DNA of 59,484 bases from Nostoc sp. LEGE 12450 (GTDB taxonomy: Bacteria > Cyanobacteriota > Cyanobacteriia > Cyanobacteriales > Nostocaceae), in the NCBI RefSeq assembly GCF_015206895.1, contig NZ_JADEXU010000034.1, forward strand, positions 1-59,484, read 5' to 3'. The position numbers and the translations under genes were made by a program. The notes under the pieces are model-generated. The model was not told where the DNA came from and searched no databases. It was given only the letters and a program-made list of their open reading frames with translations. Positions 26,201-32,831 of the stretch are shown here, piece by piece (position 1 is the first letter of the stretch; each line of letters begins with the position of its first letter).

Positions 26201-26676
26201 AGCTTAATTTTTCTAGTGTCAGGATGAATCAGGATATTAGCTGGCTTGACATCTTTGTGAATGACGCGCTGTTGATGCAACTGGTGTAAAGTGTCTATCA
26301 GTTGCAAGGCAATAGGTAGGAATTCCTCTAAGCTCAGTGGTCGTCTTTGGGTAAATTGCCGCAAGGAGATGCCACCAAAGTCTTCCATAACTAGGGCATA
26401 CCCATTGTGATGGGGTTCTAGGCTGTAGGGTTTAATGATGCTGGGAATATCTAGGTTTTTAGCGATCGCATATTGGTTGCGAAACTGTACTAATTCGCTA
26501 AAACTTGGATATTCTCGTTTTAAGAGCTTGATGACGACTGGTTGGCGTTGGCGAAGCCCACCGAAGGTATCGCATTCTCGTATTGCCCGATACACTTGAG
26601 TCCGAGAACCAGAATAAAGTTGCTCTATAATTTGGTAGCCAGCGATCCTTACAGTTCCATCAACTTTTGCACTCAT
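20296..26676 (-). CDS. Ser/Thr kinase - AAA ATPase - GAF - PAS - histidine kinase fusion (2126 residues)
   Basis: ATG at 26674-26676. Order: Hanks-type kinase domain (residues ~14-270; Lys in VVIKLLK, HKD 140-142, KPAN, DFG changed to DFS at 161-163, GTLAYLSPEQ), AAA/NACHT-like ATPase with Walker A GFSGIGKT and FLDDLHWAD, a long alpha-helical TPR-like region, GAF domain (~1430-1580), two PAS/PAC domains, and a C-terminal histidine kinase (GVAHEMNNPLGF, NAIDAL, GKGTGLGLAIA). Architecture matches the large dual kinases common in Nostoc and Anabaena. No receiver or regulator gene lies next to it. Residues 37-43 (TFGGLRQ), between the first strands of the kinase domain, derive from a 21-nt insertion at a HIP1 site. 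Cytoplasmic; signal unknown. Confidence 0.93.
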   Translation of the reverse strand: MSAKVDGTVRIAGYQIIEQLYSGSRTQVYRAIRECDTFGGLRQRQPVVIKLLKREYPSFSELVQFRNQYAIAKNLDIPSIIKPYSLEPHHNGYALVMEDFGGISLRQFTQRRPLSLEEFLPIALQLIDTLHQLHQQRVIHKDVKPANILIHPDTRKIKLIDFSIASLLPRETQEIQNPNGLEGTLAYLSPEQTGRMNRGIDYRSDFYSLGVTFFELLSGQLPFTSHDPMELLHCHIAKQPDSICNLNPEIPLMLGEIVCKLMAKNAEDRYQSAMGLKHDLVFCLEQWQETGKHTWFDLGQCDISDRFLIPEKLYGREQEIECLLEVFGRVANSAVELMLVAGFSGIGKTAVVNEVHKVIVRWNGYFIKGKYDQFNRNIPLSAFVQAFRDLMGQLLTESDTQLEQWRNKILSAISESGQVIIEVIPELERIIGTQPPVPELSGSAAQNRFNLLFVKFIQVFATREHPLVVFLDDLHWADLASLNLMRLLMGETLKGYLLIIGAYRDNEVFAAHPLMVALEEIEKGVTVSTITLAPLSQTDVNRLITDTLSYSTEVALPLTELVYQKAKGNPFFTIQFLKVLHEDGQITFDWDTGLWQCDLVQVPRRTAACLQTSLSLTDDIVEFMAIQLQKLPLETQEVLKLAACIGNQFDLATLAIVFEQSQTQTAAVLWKALQEGLVLPHCDVYKFYQESEAITDSDLGILDSASCVYTFLHDRVQQAAYSLIPEEQKQATHLKIGQLLLSNTPESNREERIFEIVSQLNVAAELIAQPAERQALAQFNLMASRKAKAAIAYTAACKYAQVGIGLLAQNSWQHQYELTLALHQVATEAAYLSGDLEEMAANAHLVLNHAKTPLDKISVYEVKIEVFTAQGYFAEAIAAALTILKQLGVELPTAPTQEDVAVAFSTVLDVIGERFPAELLNLSDAKDENILAAARILTSVAPCAYLSQPQLYLLVILKKVYLSVVYGNESTSTFSYASYGILMCGVFKNVELGYEFGQLALDLRSRYQNSELKGKTLLLVYLYTRHWKMHLRELLQPLQTAYCSCLDVGDLAFAGYSAYNYSFYSYFAGQNLTQLEPEVAGYCEALKHLKQNLALNYSQLIRQILLNLMGDADDVVVLSGTAYNEHHQIPLHEAAGDRTGLALLWINKLVVSYLFSEFEQAVEQARQARQYLDAIIAFLYVPIFHFYDSLAQLAWFEQASALEQQQMKECITANQEKLNYWATHAPMNFRHKFDLVEAERYRVLGNRAEAIECYDRAIIGAKEQGYIQEEALANELAAKFYLDWGKEQIAQSYMTQAYYGYARWGAKTKVVDLEKRYPQLLVPILQQSPSPLSTNETIFALGSVTSTSSANSSSSSISVALDLASILKASQTLSSEIELEKLLSVLLHIVIENAGADKCVFMLLESGRLLIQALAQLSLGIGSIENIGITHVDFYPRLLNPQPVEDSQDVPIGLINTVKRSLKPTVIIDATVHPQFINDPYIQQQQPKSILCSPILHQGKLLGILYLENNLTNGAFTSDRVELLNLLCAQAAISLVNARLYRNSQNYAQQLTQSLAKLQASEIRFQNLANNIPGMVYQFRLAADGSTSTPYVSSGCFDLYGLEPELVMAGIHSLYTMNHPDDQPAIAKAIAYSAQTLTPFEQEWRIILPSGAVKWIQSVARPERQADGAILWDGVVIDISDVYDELRLRKQAEASLAKEREFLNAIIQNITDGIVVCDPNGNLILFNNATREFHGLPIESLPPEQWAQHFDLYQPDGQTPLSTIEIPLFRALQGEIVENAEIVIAPKHGSKRILLASGQAIVDSLGNKLGAVIVMRDISERKQAEITLQQKSLDLQQALNDLQNAQLQIVQSEKMSALGNLVAGVAHEMNNPLGFIAASLKQAKPTIADIIEHLKLYQETSLNKNDQIKDHAVEIELDYTLEDLPKMIDSMSMACDRLKKISTSLRTFSRADQDYKVPFNIHQGIDSTILILKHRLKANELRPAIEVVTNYGNLPQIECFPGQLNQVFMNILANAIDALDESTLGRSLAEIQEIPNQIIITTSVENHLVKIAIADNAKGMSEQVKEKIFDHLFTTKIVGKGTGLGLAIARQIVEETHGGNLNCTSVLGQGTEFVITLPVKTVTLDS
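26545..26573 (-). repeat. 21-nt element inserted in a HIP1 site (giant kinase gene)
   Basis: On the minus strand GCGAT (26573-26569), 21 bases (26568-26548, containing GGTGGGCTTCGCC), then CGC (26547-26545). Deletion restores GCGATCGC and the protein reading RECDRQPVVIK, as expected for this kinase family. Confidence 0.8.
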
Positions 26677-26827
26677 AAATTTTTACCAGAATTCCTTGTC
26701 TAACGCTAGAATTCCCCAGACAGTATCTTCCTTAAATTATATTTTACATCAGTATCAAAAAGAACCATACTTTATTGGGTATTGGGCATCAGGATAAGTT
26801 TTTTCTATTCGTGAAGAAGTCTTTATT

Positions 26828-27562
26828 TTAAATAAGGGGCTGCATCCGCAGCAAAGCTGGCAAATCCAGAGAGGCTAGGTGTTGATAAGCTCGATCTATA
26901 AAACGCTTGCCCCTAAGAAAGCCTGTATTAGCTCCGGGACAAATGTACCTGAGAGTTTCTGGTGTAAAATGTTCTAATAATAATTGAACACTGTTGATTT
27001 GTCGTGGCCAGTGAAAGGTTTTAGTTATCCGTAATGGTACTGCATCGCCCTTTTGATTAGGAACCAAATGGCGACCAGAAAACAATATACCTCCAAGCTT
27101 ACTGTAGTATAGGCAAGATGATCCGGGAGAATGACCTGGTGTCCAAATAATTTTGACTGCCGCATCAAGAGTAAATTCTTGACTAAAGGTAGTTACGGGT
27201 AAGCCTGGTAATAAATAAGCTTCTTGTTCTTGCATCAGGACTTCGCAATCCAAGACTTTCTGAATTTCAGCAGTTTTGCCTATAGCACCTCGATGGGTGA
27301 CAAATAACCAACGCACTCCTCCATGCGCCGCTAAAAAGTCTTGATTTGTTTGGTCTAGGGCAGGGCAATCTATGAGGATATTGCCTTCATTTCTTACAAT
27401 AAAATAAGAGGTTCCCCCTAATGTGTCCCGATTGGGTGGGAAAGCAAAAATGCTATCTTGTGCGAAGTCCGATTGCAAGGAACTTCCGCTAGGAATTTCT
27501 TGAGGAAAGACAGCCCGTGGTGGCTTAGTTGAATGACTTGGCTGTTGAGGTAAAGGGCACAT
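26828..27562 (-). CDS. Metallo-beta-lactamase-fold protein with a degenerate metal site
   Basis: 244 residues from ATG at 27560-27562. The MBL fold is clear: NILIDCPALD, LFVTHRGAIGKTAEI, IIWTPGHSPGSSCLYY and GGILFSGRHLV. In active hydrolases the second motif is THxHxDH; here it is THRGAIGK, so only the first histidine remains, and the aspartate-bearing motif reads SGRH. GHSPGS keeps its histidine. Most zinc ligands are therefore missing. It may be a structural or regulatory member of the fold, or use another cofactor. It is divergent from the site-2 protease gene (173 bases between starts), which may share a control region. Confidence 0.8.
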   Translation of the reverse strand: MCPLPQQPSHSTKPPRAVFPQEIPSGSSLQSDFAQDSIFAFPPNRDTLGGTSYFIVRNEGNILIDCPALDQTNQDFLAAHGGVRWLFVTHRGAIGKTAEIQKVLDCEVLMQEQEAYLLPGLPVTTFSQEFTLDAAVKIIWTPGHSPGSSCLYYSKLGGILFSGRHLVPNQKGDAVPLRITKTFHWPRQINSVQLLLEHFTPETLRYICPGANTGFLRGKRFIDRAYQHLASLDLPALLRMQPLI

Positions 27563-27734
27563 AATCCAAGAACCGGAACTGAGGAGTTGTGGACAATCTG
27601 GTTACAGTGTAGAAATTCTGAAGAATTGAACTGTAACCATCTGAAAAAATTGGGATTTGAGGCCTGCCTCGTAGTTAATGCTATGGTGCTAAAGCTACTA
27701 GGTAGGGCGTTTTGTCAAAATTACTGAAGATAAC

Positions 27735-29258
27735 ATGGCATTTTGGTTTCTGTTTATCCTCCTACTGGGGCTAGCTACTTATCTAATGGTGCAGCACAGT
27801 GTCGCTCACATCACTCGAACGCCAGTATGGTTGTTGTGGCTGGTTTTAATGACACCAGCATTGTTGTTAAGTGGATGGACACTGATATATGGAGCAAAAC
27901 AACCTCCGCCACCAGGGCTGATTGTTTCGTCGTTATTTGTCTGCACAGTGTTGTACTGGATATTGTTTCTAGGAGGCCGGCGAGTGCCAAGAGATACACA
28001 AACCGAAGTTCCAGCCCAAGCCTCAGAATCACAGCCAATTATCCAGCCTACCCCGGAACCACTAGTGCGTCCCATTGAGCCAACAGAAGAAACTCAACTG
28101 CGAAATTGTTTTCCTTGGTCTGTATATTACGTTCAAAATATTGAGTATCGACCACAAGCCGTAATTTGCCGGGGTCAGTTGCGAACTAAAGCCAGCAACG
28201 CCTACCAGCAGATTAAGACTAATATTGAAGCACAATTTGGCGATCGCTTCGTGTTGATCTTTCAAGAAGGTTTAAATGACAAACCTTTCTTTGTGCTGGT
28301 TCCTAATATTCAGGCTGCTAAAGATAGAAATACACCCCGACGCGAACAAGAACGCTTAACTCGACCAGGATTAGCACTTCTACTAGTAGTAGCTACTTTG
28401 ATAACTACTACCTTAGTGGGAGTGGAAATTGCTGGTGCTTCTCTTCCGCCTCTATGGGAAATTGGCTCTTTATTCAAAGTTCTATCTAACCCAGATGTCC
28501 TATTGAAAGGATTACCTTATGCTTTAGGGTTAATGACTATTTTGGGTATTCACGAACTTGGGCATTATTTGACGGCTAAATTTTACAAAATTCGCTCGAC
28601 ATTGCCTTACTTTATTCCAATGCCTTTCTTTTTGGGAACTTTTGGTGCATTTATTCAGATGCGTAGTCCCATTCCCAACCGCAAAGCATTATTTGACATT
28701 AGTATCGCTGGACCACTTGCAGGCTTTGTTGTTACCTTGCCATTATTAATATGGGGCTTGGCTCATTCTGAGGTGGTTCCCCTGATTGAAGAAAAAGCCC
28801 GATTTTTGAATCCTGATGCTCTTAATCCCAAATATTCCATCTTACTAGCGCTACTGTCGAAGCTAGCCTTGGGAAGTCAGTTAACAGCAAAATCAGCCCT
28901 TGATTTGCATCCAGTTGCAGTAGCTGGTTTTATCGGACTAATTGTGACGGCGTTAAATTTAATGCCTGTGGGACAACTAGATGGAGGTCACATTGTCCAT
29001 GCAATGTTTGGACAACGAGTTGCAATTATAATCGGTCAAGTGGCTCGCCTCCTCTTGCTATTACTTTCGTTAATCCGGGAAGAATTCTTGATGTGGGCGA
29101 TTATCTTATTATTTATGCCGTTGATTGATGAGCCTGCACTCAATGATGTCACTGAATTGGATAACAAACGTGATATTTGGGGATTACTGGCAATGGCTCT
29201 GTTGATTGTAATTATTTTGCCATTACCGCAAGCGATCGCTAACTTTTTGCAAATTTAA
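27735..29258 (+). CDS. Site-2 protease family intramembrane metalloprotease (M50, EGY-like)
   Basis: 507 residues from ATG 27735. N-terminal two membrane segments, a Gln/Pro-rich linker (residues ~90-120), a soluble domain (QLRNCFPWSVYYVQNI...), then the membrane protease core with zinc motif GIHELGHYL and the second-site LNLMPVGQLDGGHIVHAMFG. Length and layout match cyanobacterial and chloroplast EGY-type proteases, longer than classical RseP and without a PDZ domain. It cleaves membrane-bound substrates, typically anti-sigma or transcription factors, in the thylakoid or plasma membrane; the substrate is unknown. A weak hairpin with a T-run (29303-29331) follows. Confidence 0.9.
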   Translation: MAFWFLFILLLGLATYLMVQHSVAHITRTPVWLLWLVLMTPALLLSGWTLIYGAKQPPPPGLIVSSLFVCTVLYWILFLGGRRVPRDTQTEVPAQASESQPIIQPTPEPLVRPIEPTEETQLRNCFPWSVYYVQNIEYRPQAVICRGQLRTKASNAYQQIKTNIEAQFGDRFVLIFQEGLNDKPFFVLVPNIQAAKDRNTPRREQERLTRPGLALLLVVATLITTTLVGVEIAGASLPPLWEIGSLFKVLSNPDVLLKGLPYALGLMTILGIHELGHYLTAKFYKIRSTLPYFIPMPFFLGTFGAFIQMRSPIPNRKALFDISIAGPLAGFVVTLPLLIWGLAHSEVVPLIEEKARFLNPDALNPKYSILLALLSKLALGSQLTAKSALDLHPVAVAGFIGLIVTALNLMPVGQLDGGHIVHAMFGQRVAIIIGQVARLLLLLLSLIREEFLMWAIILLFMPLIDEPALNDVTELDNKRDIWGLLAMALLIVIILPLPQAIANFLQI

Positions 29259-29302
29259 AAAGTATCAACGCAGCAATAAAAATCTAGATATATTTTTCCC
29301 AA

Positions 29303-29331
29303 CTATGGAATTAACCATAGCTTGGTATTTT
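29303..29331 (+). terminator. Possible terminator after the site-2 protease gene
   Basis: CTATGG (29303-29308) and CCATAG (29315-29320) form a 6-bp stem with a 6-base loop, followed a few bases later by ATTTTTT. Short stem, so confidence is low. Confidence 0.35.
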
Positions 29332-29362
29332 TTATTGAAATAGAAGTCAGGATTCAGAATTC

Positions 29363-29603
29363 TTTTTCACTAATTTCGCGCAAGAATCAATTTTGAAAGC
29401 TGCGATGCCTGCGGCGGGCTACGCCTACGCTGAAATGATTCCAAAGAACAAGCGTCTACAGCTTATGGAATTTTTAGCCCTGGCTATGGTTTATCCTGGT
29501 TTTTAGGTAGCCCTTTAATGGGAGCTTGATGCGATCGCTCAATTACTGCCCTAATTGTCTTTTCATTCACAACTCAACTGCTAGCAATTCTTTTTTTTGT
29601 TTG
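29363..29603 (+). pseudogene. Remnant of a major facilitator superfamily (MFS) transporter gene
   Basis: Conceptual translation reads FAQESILKAAIAEMIPKNKR when the 21-nt insertion at 29407-29427 is removed, then after a one-base loss near 29453 continues STAYGIFSPGYGLSWFLGSP and LMGA, an in-frame TGA (29526-29528), and DRSITALIVFSFTTQLLAI before a final TGA near 29601. The QESxxKAAIA...P..KR..AYGIF...G..WFLGS..MG pattern is the cytoplasmic loop and following helices of MFS transporters. Both ends of the gene are gone. Inactivation shows one insertion, one frameshift and one nonsense change. I judged the match from memory of the family, so an alignment is needed. Confidence 0.68.
29402..29430 (+). 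repeat. 21-nt element inserted in a HIP1 site (MFS pseudogene)
   Basis: GCGAT (29402-29406), 21 bases (29407-29427, containing GGCGGGCTACGCCTA), CGC (29428-29430). The last 14 bases of the insertion are nearly the same as in the VOC gene copy. The first nine match the Uma2 gene copy. Confidence 0.8.
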
Positions 29604-29770
29604 AGTGATAATTGCACGTTAATACCTCAAGCAGCTTGCCAGAAGCAATTCCTAGCCAGGATACAGTTTAACTAAATCCTGATTTCCGGGTAGGGGCAAT
29701 TTATGAATTGCCCCTTGAGTGCGTATATTTTTGCGTAAGCCCTAAATAGGGAAAATACGCTGTATTACAA
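29604..29770. other. Spacer with a 24-nt palindrome
   Basis: Downstream of the MFS remnant only a palindrome is visible: AGGGGCAATT (29692-29701), loop TATG, AATTGCCCCT (29706-29715). The same element with compensating changes is at 39697-39720. Confidence 0.6.
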
Positions 29771-30337
29771 CTAACTCGATACTGAATTAGCTGCCTCGGA
29801 AGCTTTCGCAGCAGGTGGAAAACCACCCATGCGAATCTCAGAAGTGAAGGAAGTAATGCTAAATCCACCAAAACTCTTGAGGACATTTACCCGCATTCGC
29901 AAATTGGGGCTAGCAAACCACAGACGCTCCTCTGACCACATATTTTCATCTTCTATAGTTAGGATTAAAGCCCCATCACTGTCAAATTTGTAGTGTCCAG
30001 CAACTGGAGTTTTCTCAGTCTCAACTATTTCCCGCAGTAACTTGCCTTCAGACGGATTCTCTGCATCGGGTACTGAAACTAACACAGTTGAACCACTATG
30101 TTTTGTTTGATCCTTTTCCATTGTGCCATTCCAGTTAATTTTGATAGCACAGGAGGCGGAACTAGGATTAATTTCGTACTGTTGACACAGTTTGGTCGCT
30201 TCTGGATGATCTACTGCCAGCGTCTCAATGATAATGTCTGACTTGCTATGTTCAGATTCATTCAAAGCCAAATGTTGACTAGTCCGATGAGAAAACCATT
30301 TACCAGCACTTAACTGAAAAAACTCTTCAATATTCAT
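29771..30337 (-). CDS. cpcS: S-type phycobiliprotein lyase (CpcS/CpeS family)
   Basis: 188 residues from ATG at 30335-30337. [24 protein letters not shown] at the N-terminus, the ADHPE-like [11 protein letters not shown], and [37 protein letters not shown] are strong signatures of the lipocalin-like S-type lyases. These attach phycocyanobilin or phycoerythrobilin to Cys-84-type sites of phycobiliproteins or allophycocyanin. Which bilin and subunit cannot be read from sequence, so the cpcS symbol is a family label. A HEAT-repeat gene of phycobilisome type follows upstream on the same strand, with 75 bases between, suggesting one transcription unit for antenna assembly or turnover. Confidence 0.88.
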   Translation of the reverse strand: MNIEEFFQLSAGKWFSHRTSQHLALNESEHSKSDIIIETLAVDHPEATKLCQQYEINPSSASCAIKINWNGTMEKDQTKHSGSTVLVSVPDAENPSEGKLLREIVETEKTPVAGHYKFDSDGALILTIEDENMWSEERLWFASPNLRMRVNVLKSFGGFSITSFTSEIRMGGFPPAAKASEAANSVSS

Positions 30338-30412
30338 GAATGAAATTACCCTGCATCAAAATGCTAAAATTCCCACTTAATTATTAAAAGGTAGCAGGAG
30401 GATCTAATATTA

Positions 30413-31093
30413 TTAAGCTTGATTGCCTATTTCCTCAAGCTTCTTGAGGCCAATTCTGGCTGCCTCAGCAACGTTGAAATGATTGTCTTTTTCTAAGTAT
30501 TTTAAAGCTGAGACACTCTTGGGAGTGGGAAGATTACCCAAAGCTTCTGCCAAACGTTGTCTGACTAACCAATCATCTGATTGGGCAAAGCGTAGAATCT
30601 GATCGACAGACTCAATATCTTTAATTTCTCCGAGCGCAGAAATTGCAGCTTGTTGCAACACTACTTCTTTGCTATCTAATGCCTGAAGAAGAATTTGACG
30701 GGCACGGGGGTCTTTAATGTTACCAAGAGAGACGGCTGCACTAAAGCGTACTAGCCAATCAGTATCTTCATAAAACGCCCGTGAAAGCACTTCAAAGGCT
30801 CTAGCATCGCCCAAATATCCTAAAGCACCAGCAGCATCAGCGCGGATGCCATAATCGGGGTCATTTTCGAGAATTCTGACCAAAATTGAATAACATTCTG
30901 GCGTTGGCTTGATTCCAAGGGCAAATATTGCCATCGATCGCAATTGCAAAGATTCGTCGTCTAGTACCTTTTTAATTAAAGGGACTGCCTCTTCAGGAGA
31001 AACATGACGCAGATTAGCAAGAGCTACCATGCGATCGCGTAAGTTCGGACTTTCTAACTGAGTAGAAATTTCTTGTAAGCTGAGAGCTGTCAT
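30413..31093 (-). CDS. HEAT-repeat protein, NblB / phycobilin-lyase-like
   Basis: 226 residues from ATG at 31091-31093; a TTG nine bases upstream would add three residues. The whole protein is built of about six HEAT units of ~31 residues (for example LRSMAIFALGIKPTPECYSIL, IRADAAGALGYLGDARAFEVL, VRFSAAVSLGNIKDPRARQIL). This size and repeat pattern fits NblB and the CpcE/CpcF/PecE type proteins, which bind bilins or phycobiliproteins during antenna breakdown or assembly. Being next to an S-type lyase supports a phycobilisome role. NblB versus another HEAT protein cannot be decided without alignment. Confidence 0.8.
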   Translation of the reverse strand: MTALSLQEISTQLESPNLRDRMVALANLRHVSPEEAVPLIKKVLDDESLQLRSMAIFALGIKPTPECYSILVRILENDPDYGIRADAAGALGYLGDARAFEVLSRAFYEDTDWLVRFSAAVSLGNIKDPRARQILLQALDSKEVVLQQAAISALGEIKDIESVDQILRFAQSDDWLVRQRLAEALGNLPTPKSVSALKYLEKDNHFNVAEAARIGLKKLEEIGNQA

Positions 31094-31365
31094 GTAGTTC
31101 AAAGCATTTTCTTTACTTATCTTAATTTACCCGATCCTTTCATCAGGCTGTCACCATAGTGAAGTAGGAGTTTGGCGACTTTACAAAATGACTCAATTAT
31201 GAGTGAAAAATAAATAAATGTTACTTTCCGCTAGATTGTGTGTTGAACTTAGCAGTTAGACTTAACACTTAGATATACCTGAAGTATGAAGAGAATGATT
31301 GGATAGCAGACGTAGGTTAGGGGTGTGACTGTTAAATACAGCATCAAACCTTTAGGAGAATCACA

Positions 31366-31917
31366 ATGGTTCAACTTAGCGAACGTCCCGGTACCAAAAA
31401 AATCACAAACTTGCAGGATAAGTTCATCTATGAGCTTGGTGGTATATACGATGCTGAACACCGCTTTTTGGAAGCACAGCAATTAATGTGGCAGTGTAGC
31501 CAACATAGCCAGTTGAAGTCCTTGCTCGAAACCCATATTGGCGAAACCGAGCAGCAAATTAGGAATTTAGAGCAGGTATTCAGCACCTTGGGACAGCAAC
31601 CGCAGCGCGTTACTTGTGATGCGGCGGCTGGTCTGATTAGTGATGGTCAAAAATTAACACTACTGTCTGCTGATAATCCTCAAATTGTGGATTTAGGGCT
31701 AGCAGGCGGACAGGCCAAGGTAGAACAGTTGGAAATTGCCGCCTATCGTGCTTTGATTAGAGGTGCCGAGCAGATGGGGCAGAACGAAGTAGTGCAGCTG
31801 CTACAGCAAAACTTGCAGCAGGAAGAGCAGACAGCTAAAAAGATTGAGCAGCATCTGCCACAGTTACTTAAAGAGGCAAAGTCGGCTGAAGGTTCAAATG
31901 CTAATAGGTCTCGTTAA
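31366..31917 (+). CDS. DUF892 (YciE/YciF-type) ferritin-like protein
   Basis: 183 residues from ATG 31366 with AGGAG 7 bases upstream. Helical protein with Glu/His-rich helices (FIYELGGIYDAEHRFLEAQQLM, LETHIGETEQQIRNLEQVF, EQLEIAAYRALIRGAEQMG, LQQEEQTAKKIEQHLPQL). The E, E-H and E-x-x-x-E arrangement is the di-iron pattern of the DUF892 family. Members are general-stress proteins of poorly known function, often induced by salt or desiccation. Single gene unit, ended by a strong terminator at 31945-31986. It is divergent from the HEAT-repeat gene across a 270-base spacer. Confidence 0.88.
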   Translation: MVQLSERPGTKKITNLQDKFIYELGGIYDAEHRFLEAQQLMWQCSQHSQLKSLLETHIGETEQQIRNLEQVFSTLGQQPQRVTCDAAAGLISDGQKLTLLSADNPQIVDLGLAGGQAKVEQLEIAAYRALIRGAEQMGQNEVVQLLQQNLQQEEQTAKKIEQHLPQLLKEAKSAEGSNANRSR

Positions 31918-31944
31918 TCTTGTGTAAACTACTGGTGTAGTGGA

Positions 31945-31986
31945 CTAAAAAACAAGCGAGGCAACTATAGGTCTCGCTTGTTTTTT
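31945..31986 (+). terminator. Strong intrinsic terminator
   Basis: AACAAGCGAG (31951-31960) pairs with CTCGCTTGTT (31973-31982); the stem extends to about 12 bp and is flanked by A-run and T-run (TTTTTT to 31986). Works on the DUF892 gene; the A-run on the other side allows function on the minus strand too. Confidence 0.85.
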
Positions 31987-32137
31987 GGTTTGTACGATAC
32001 CTTTTCTGCGGAACGCTAACCACTAACGCACTTTCCAAGCAATTTTAAGAATATATTTAGCAATATTCTGCTTTTTCTTGAACCCGACTATTTGTAGAAG
32101 TCTGGTTGAAACTATATATTTAGACTAGGTTTCACAA

Positions 32138-32222
32138 CGGAGAGGGGGGGATTCGAACCCCCGTTAAGTTTCCCTAAACAGACTTTCCAGGTCTGCGCCT
32201 TAAACCACTCGGCCACCTCTCC
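32138..32222 (-). tRNA. tRNA-Ser (anticodon GGA)
   Basis: Reverse-strand sequence starts GGAGAGGTGGCCGAGTGG and ends TTCGAATCCCCCCCTCTCC plus a G discriminator. Acceptor arms GGAGAGG / CCTCTCC pair fully. The anticodon stem CAGAC/GTCTG encloses CTGGAAA, giving anticodon GGA, which reads UCU and UCC. The long variable arm (TTTAGGGAAACTTAAC) is the class II mark of tRNA-Ser. CCA is not encoded. 85 nt. Confidence 0.97.
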
Positions 32223-32329
32223 AGGTGCCACAAGTTACGATCATACTATAGAATCCCAGAAAATGCAAAGATAAAGAAAGATATTCTTAGATTGAATCTG
32301 AAAGTCCTAATTCCACAACGCAAATCCAG

Positions 32330-32698
32330 ATGTCCCGTATATACACAATTAAAGTTCGCGATCGCGCCACTGGCAAAACACACACCCTACAAGTGCCAGA
32401 AGACCGCTATATCCTGCACACTGCCGAAAAACAAGGTGTTGAACTACCGTTTTCCTGTCGCAACGGAGCTTGCACCGCTTGTGCTGTGAGGGTATTGTCG
32501 GGAGAAATTTATCAACCAGAGGCGATCGGATTGTCGCCAGATTTACGTCAGCAAGGTTATGCCCTATTGTGTGTGAGTTATCCCCGTTCTGACTTGGAAG
32601 TAGAGACACAAGACGAAGATGAAGTCTACGAACTCCAGTTTGGACGCTATTTTGCTAGGGGGAAAGTTAAAGCGGGTTTACCGTTAGATGAGGAATAA
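32330..32698 (+). CDS. [2Fe-2S] plant-type ferredoxin with C-terminal extension
   Basis: 122 residues from ATG 32330. The cluster motif is CRNGACTAC followed by a fourth cysteine in ALLCVSYPRSD, the normal C-x4-C-x2-C-x(n)-C layout. Compared with photosynthetic ferredoxin (about 98 residues) it has a C-terminal extension of ~25 residues (YELQFGRYFARGKVKAGLPLDEE), as in the FdC2-type ferredoxins of cyanobacteria and chloroplasts. It probably serves a specialised redox partner rather than bulk photosynthetic electron flow. Its stop is at 32698, and the thermonuclease gene follows across a tandem repeat. Confidence 0.9.
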   Translation: MSRIYTIKVRDRATGKTHTLQVPEDRYILHTAEKQGVELPFSCRNGACTACAVRVLSGEIYQPEAIGLSPDLRQQGYALLCVSYPRSDLEVETQDEDEVYELQFGRYFARGKVKAGLPLDEE

Positions 32699-32706
32699 AC
32701 AATTGA

Positions 32707-32812
32707 AGAAGGCAGGAGCCAGGGGGCAGGCGGCAGGGAGCAGGTGGTCACTGAGCGTAGCCGAAGTAGAGCAGGGAGCAGGGGGCAAGAGGTTCTGCTC
32801 TCTAGGCGCAGC
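32707..32812. repeat. GGCAGGA/GGGAGCA tandem heptamers with an embedded dispersed repeat
   Basis: Degenerate heptamers run from 32707 to about 32790, interrupted at 32748-32767 by an element with core ACTGAGCGTAGCCGAAGTA. A variant of the same element interrupts another heptamer run at 51421-51441. The tract is open in the frame of the thermonuclease gene and could be mistaken for its N-terminus. Confidence 0.7.
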
Positions 32813-32831
32813 AGCGACCATAGGAGAATTT

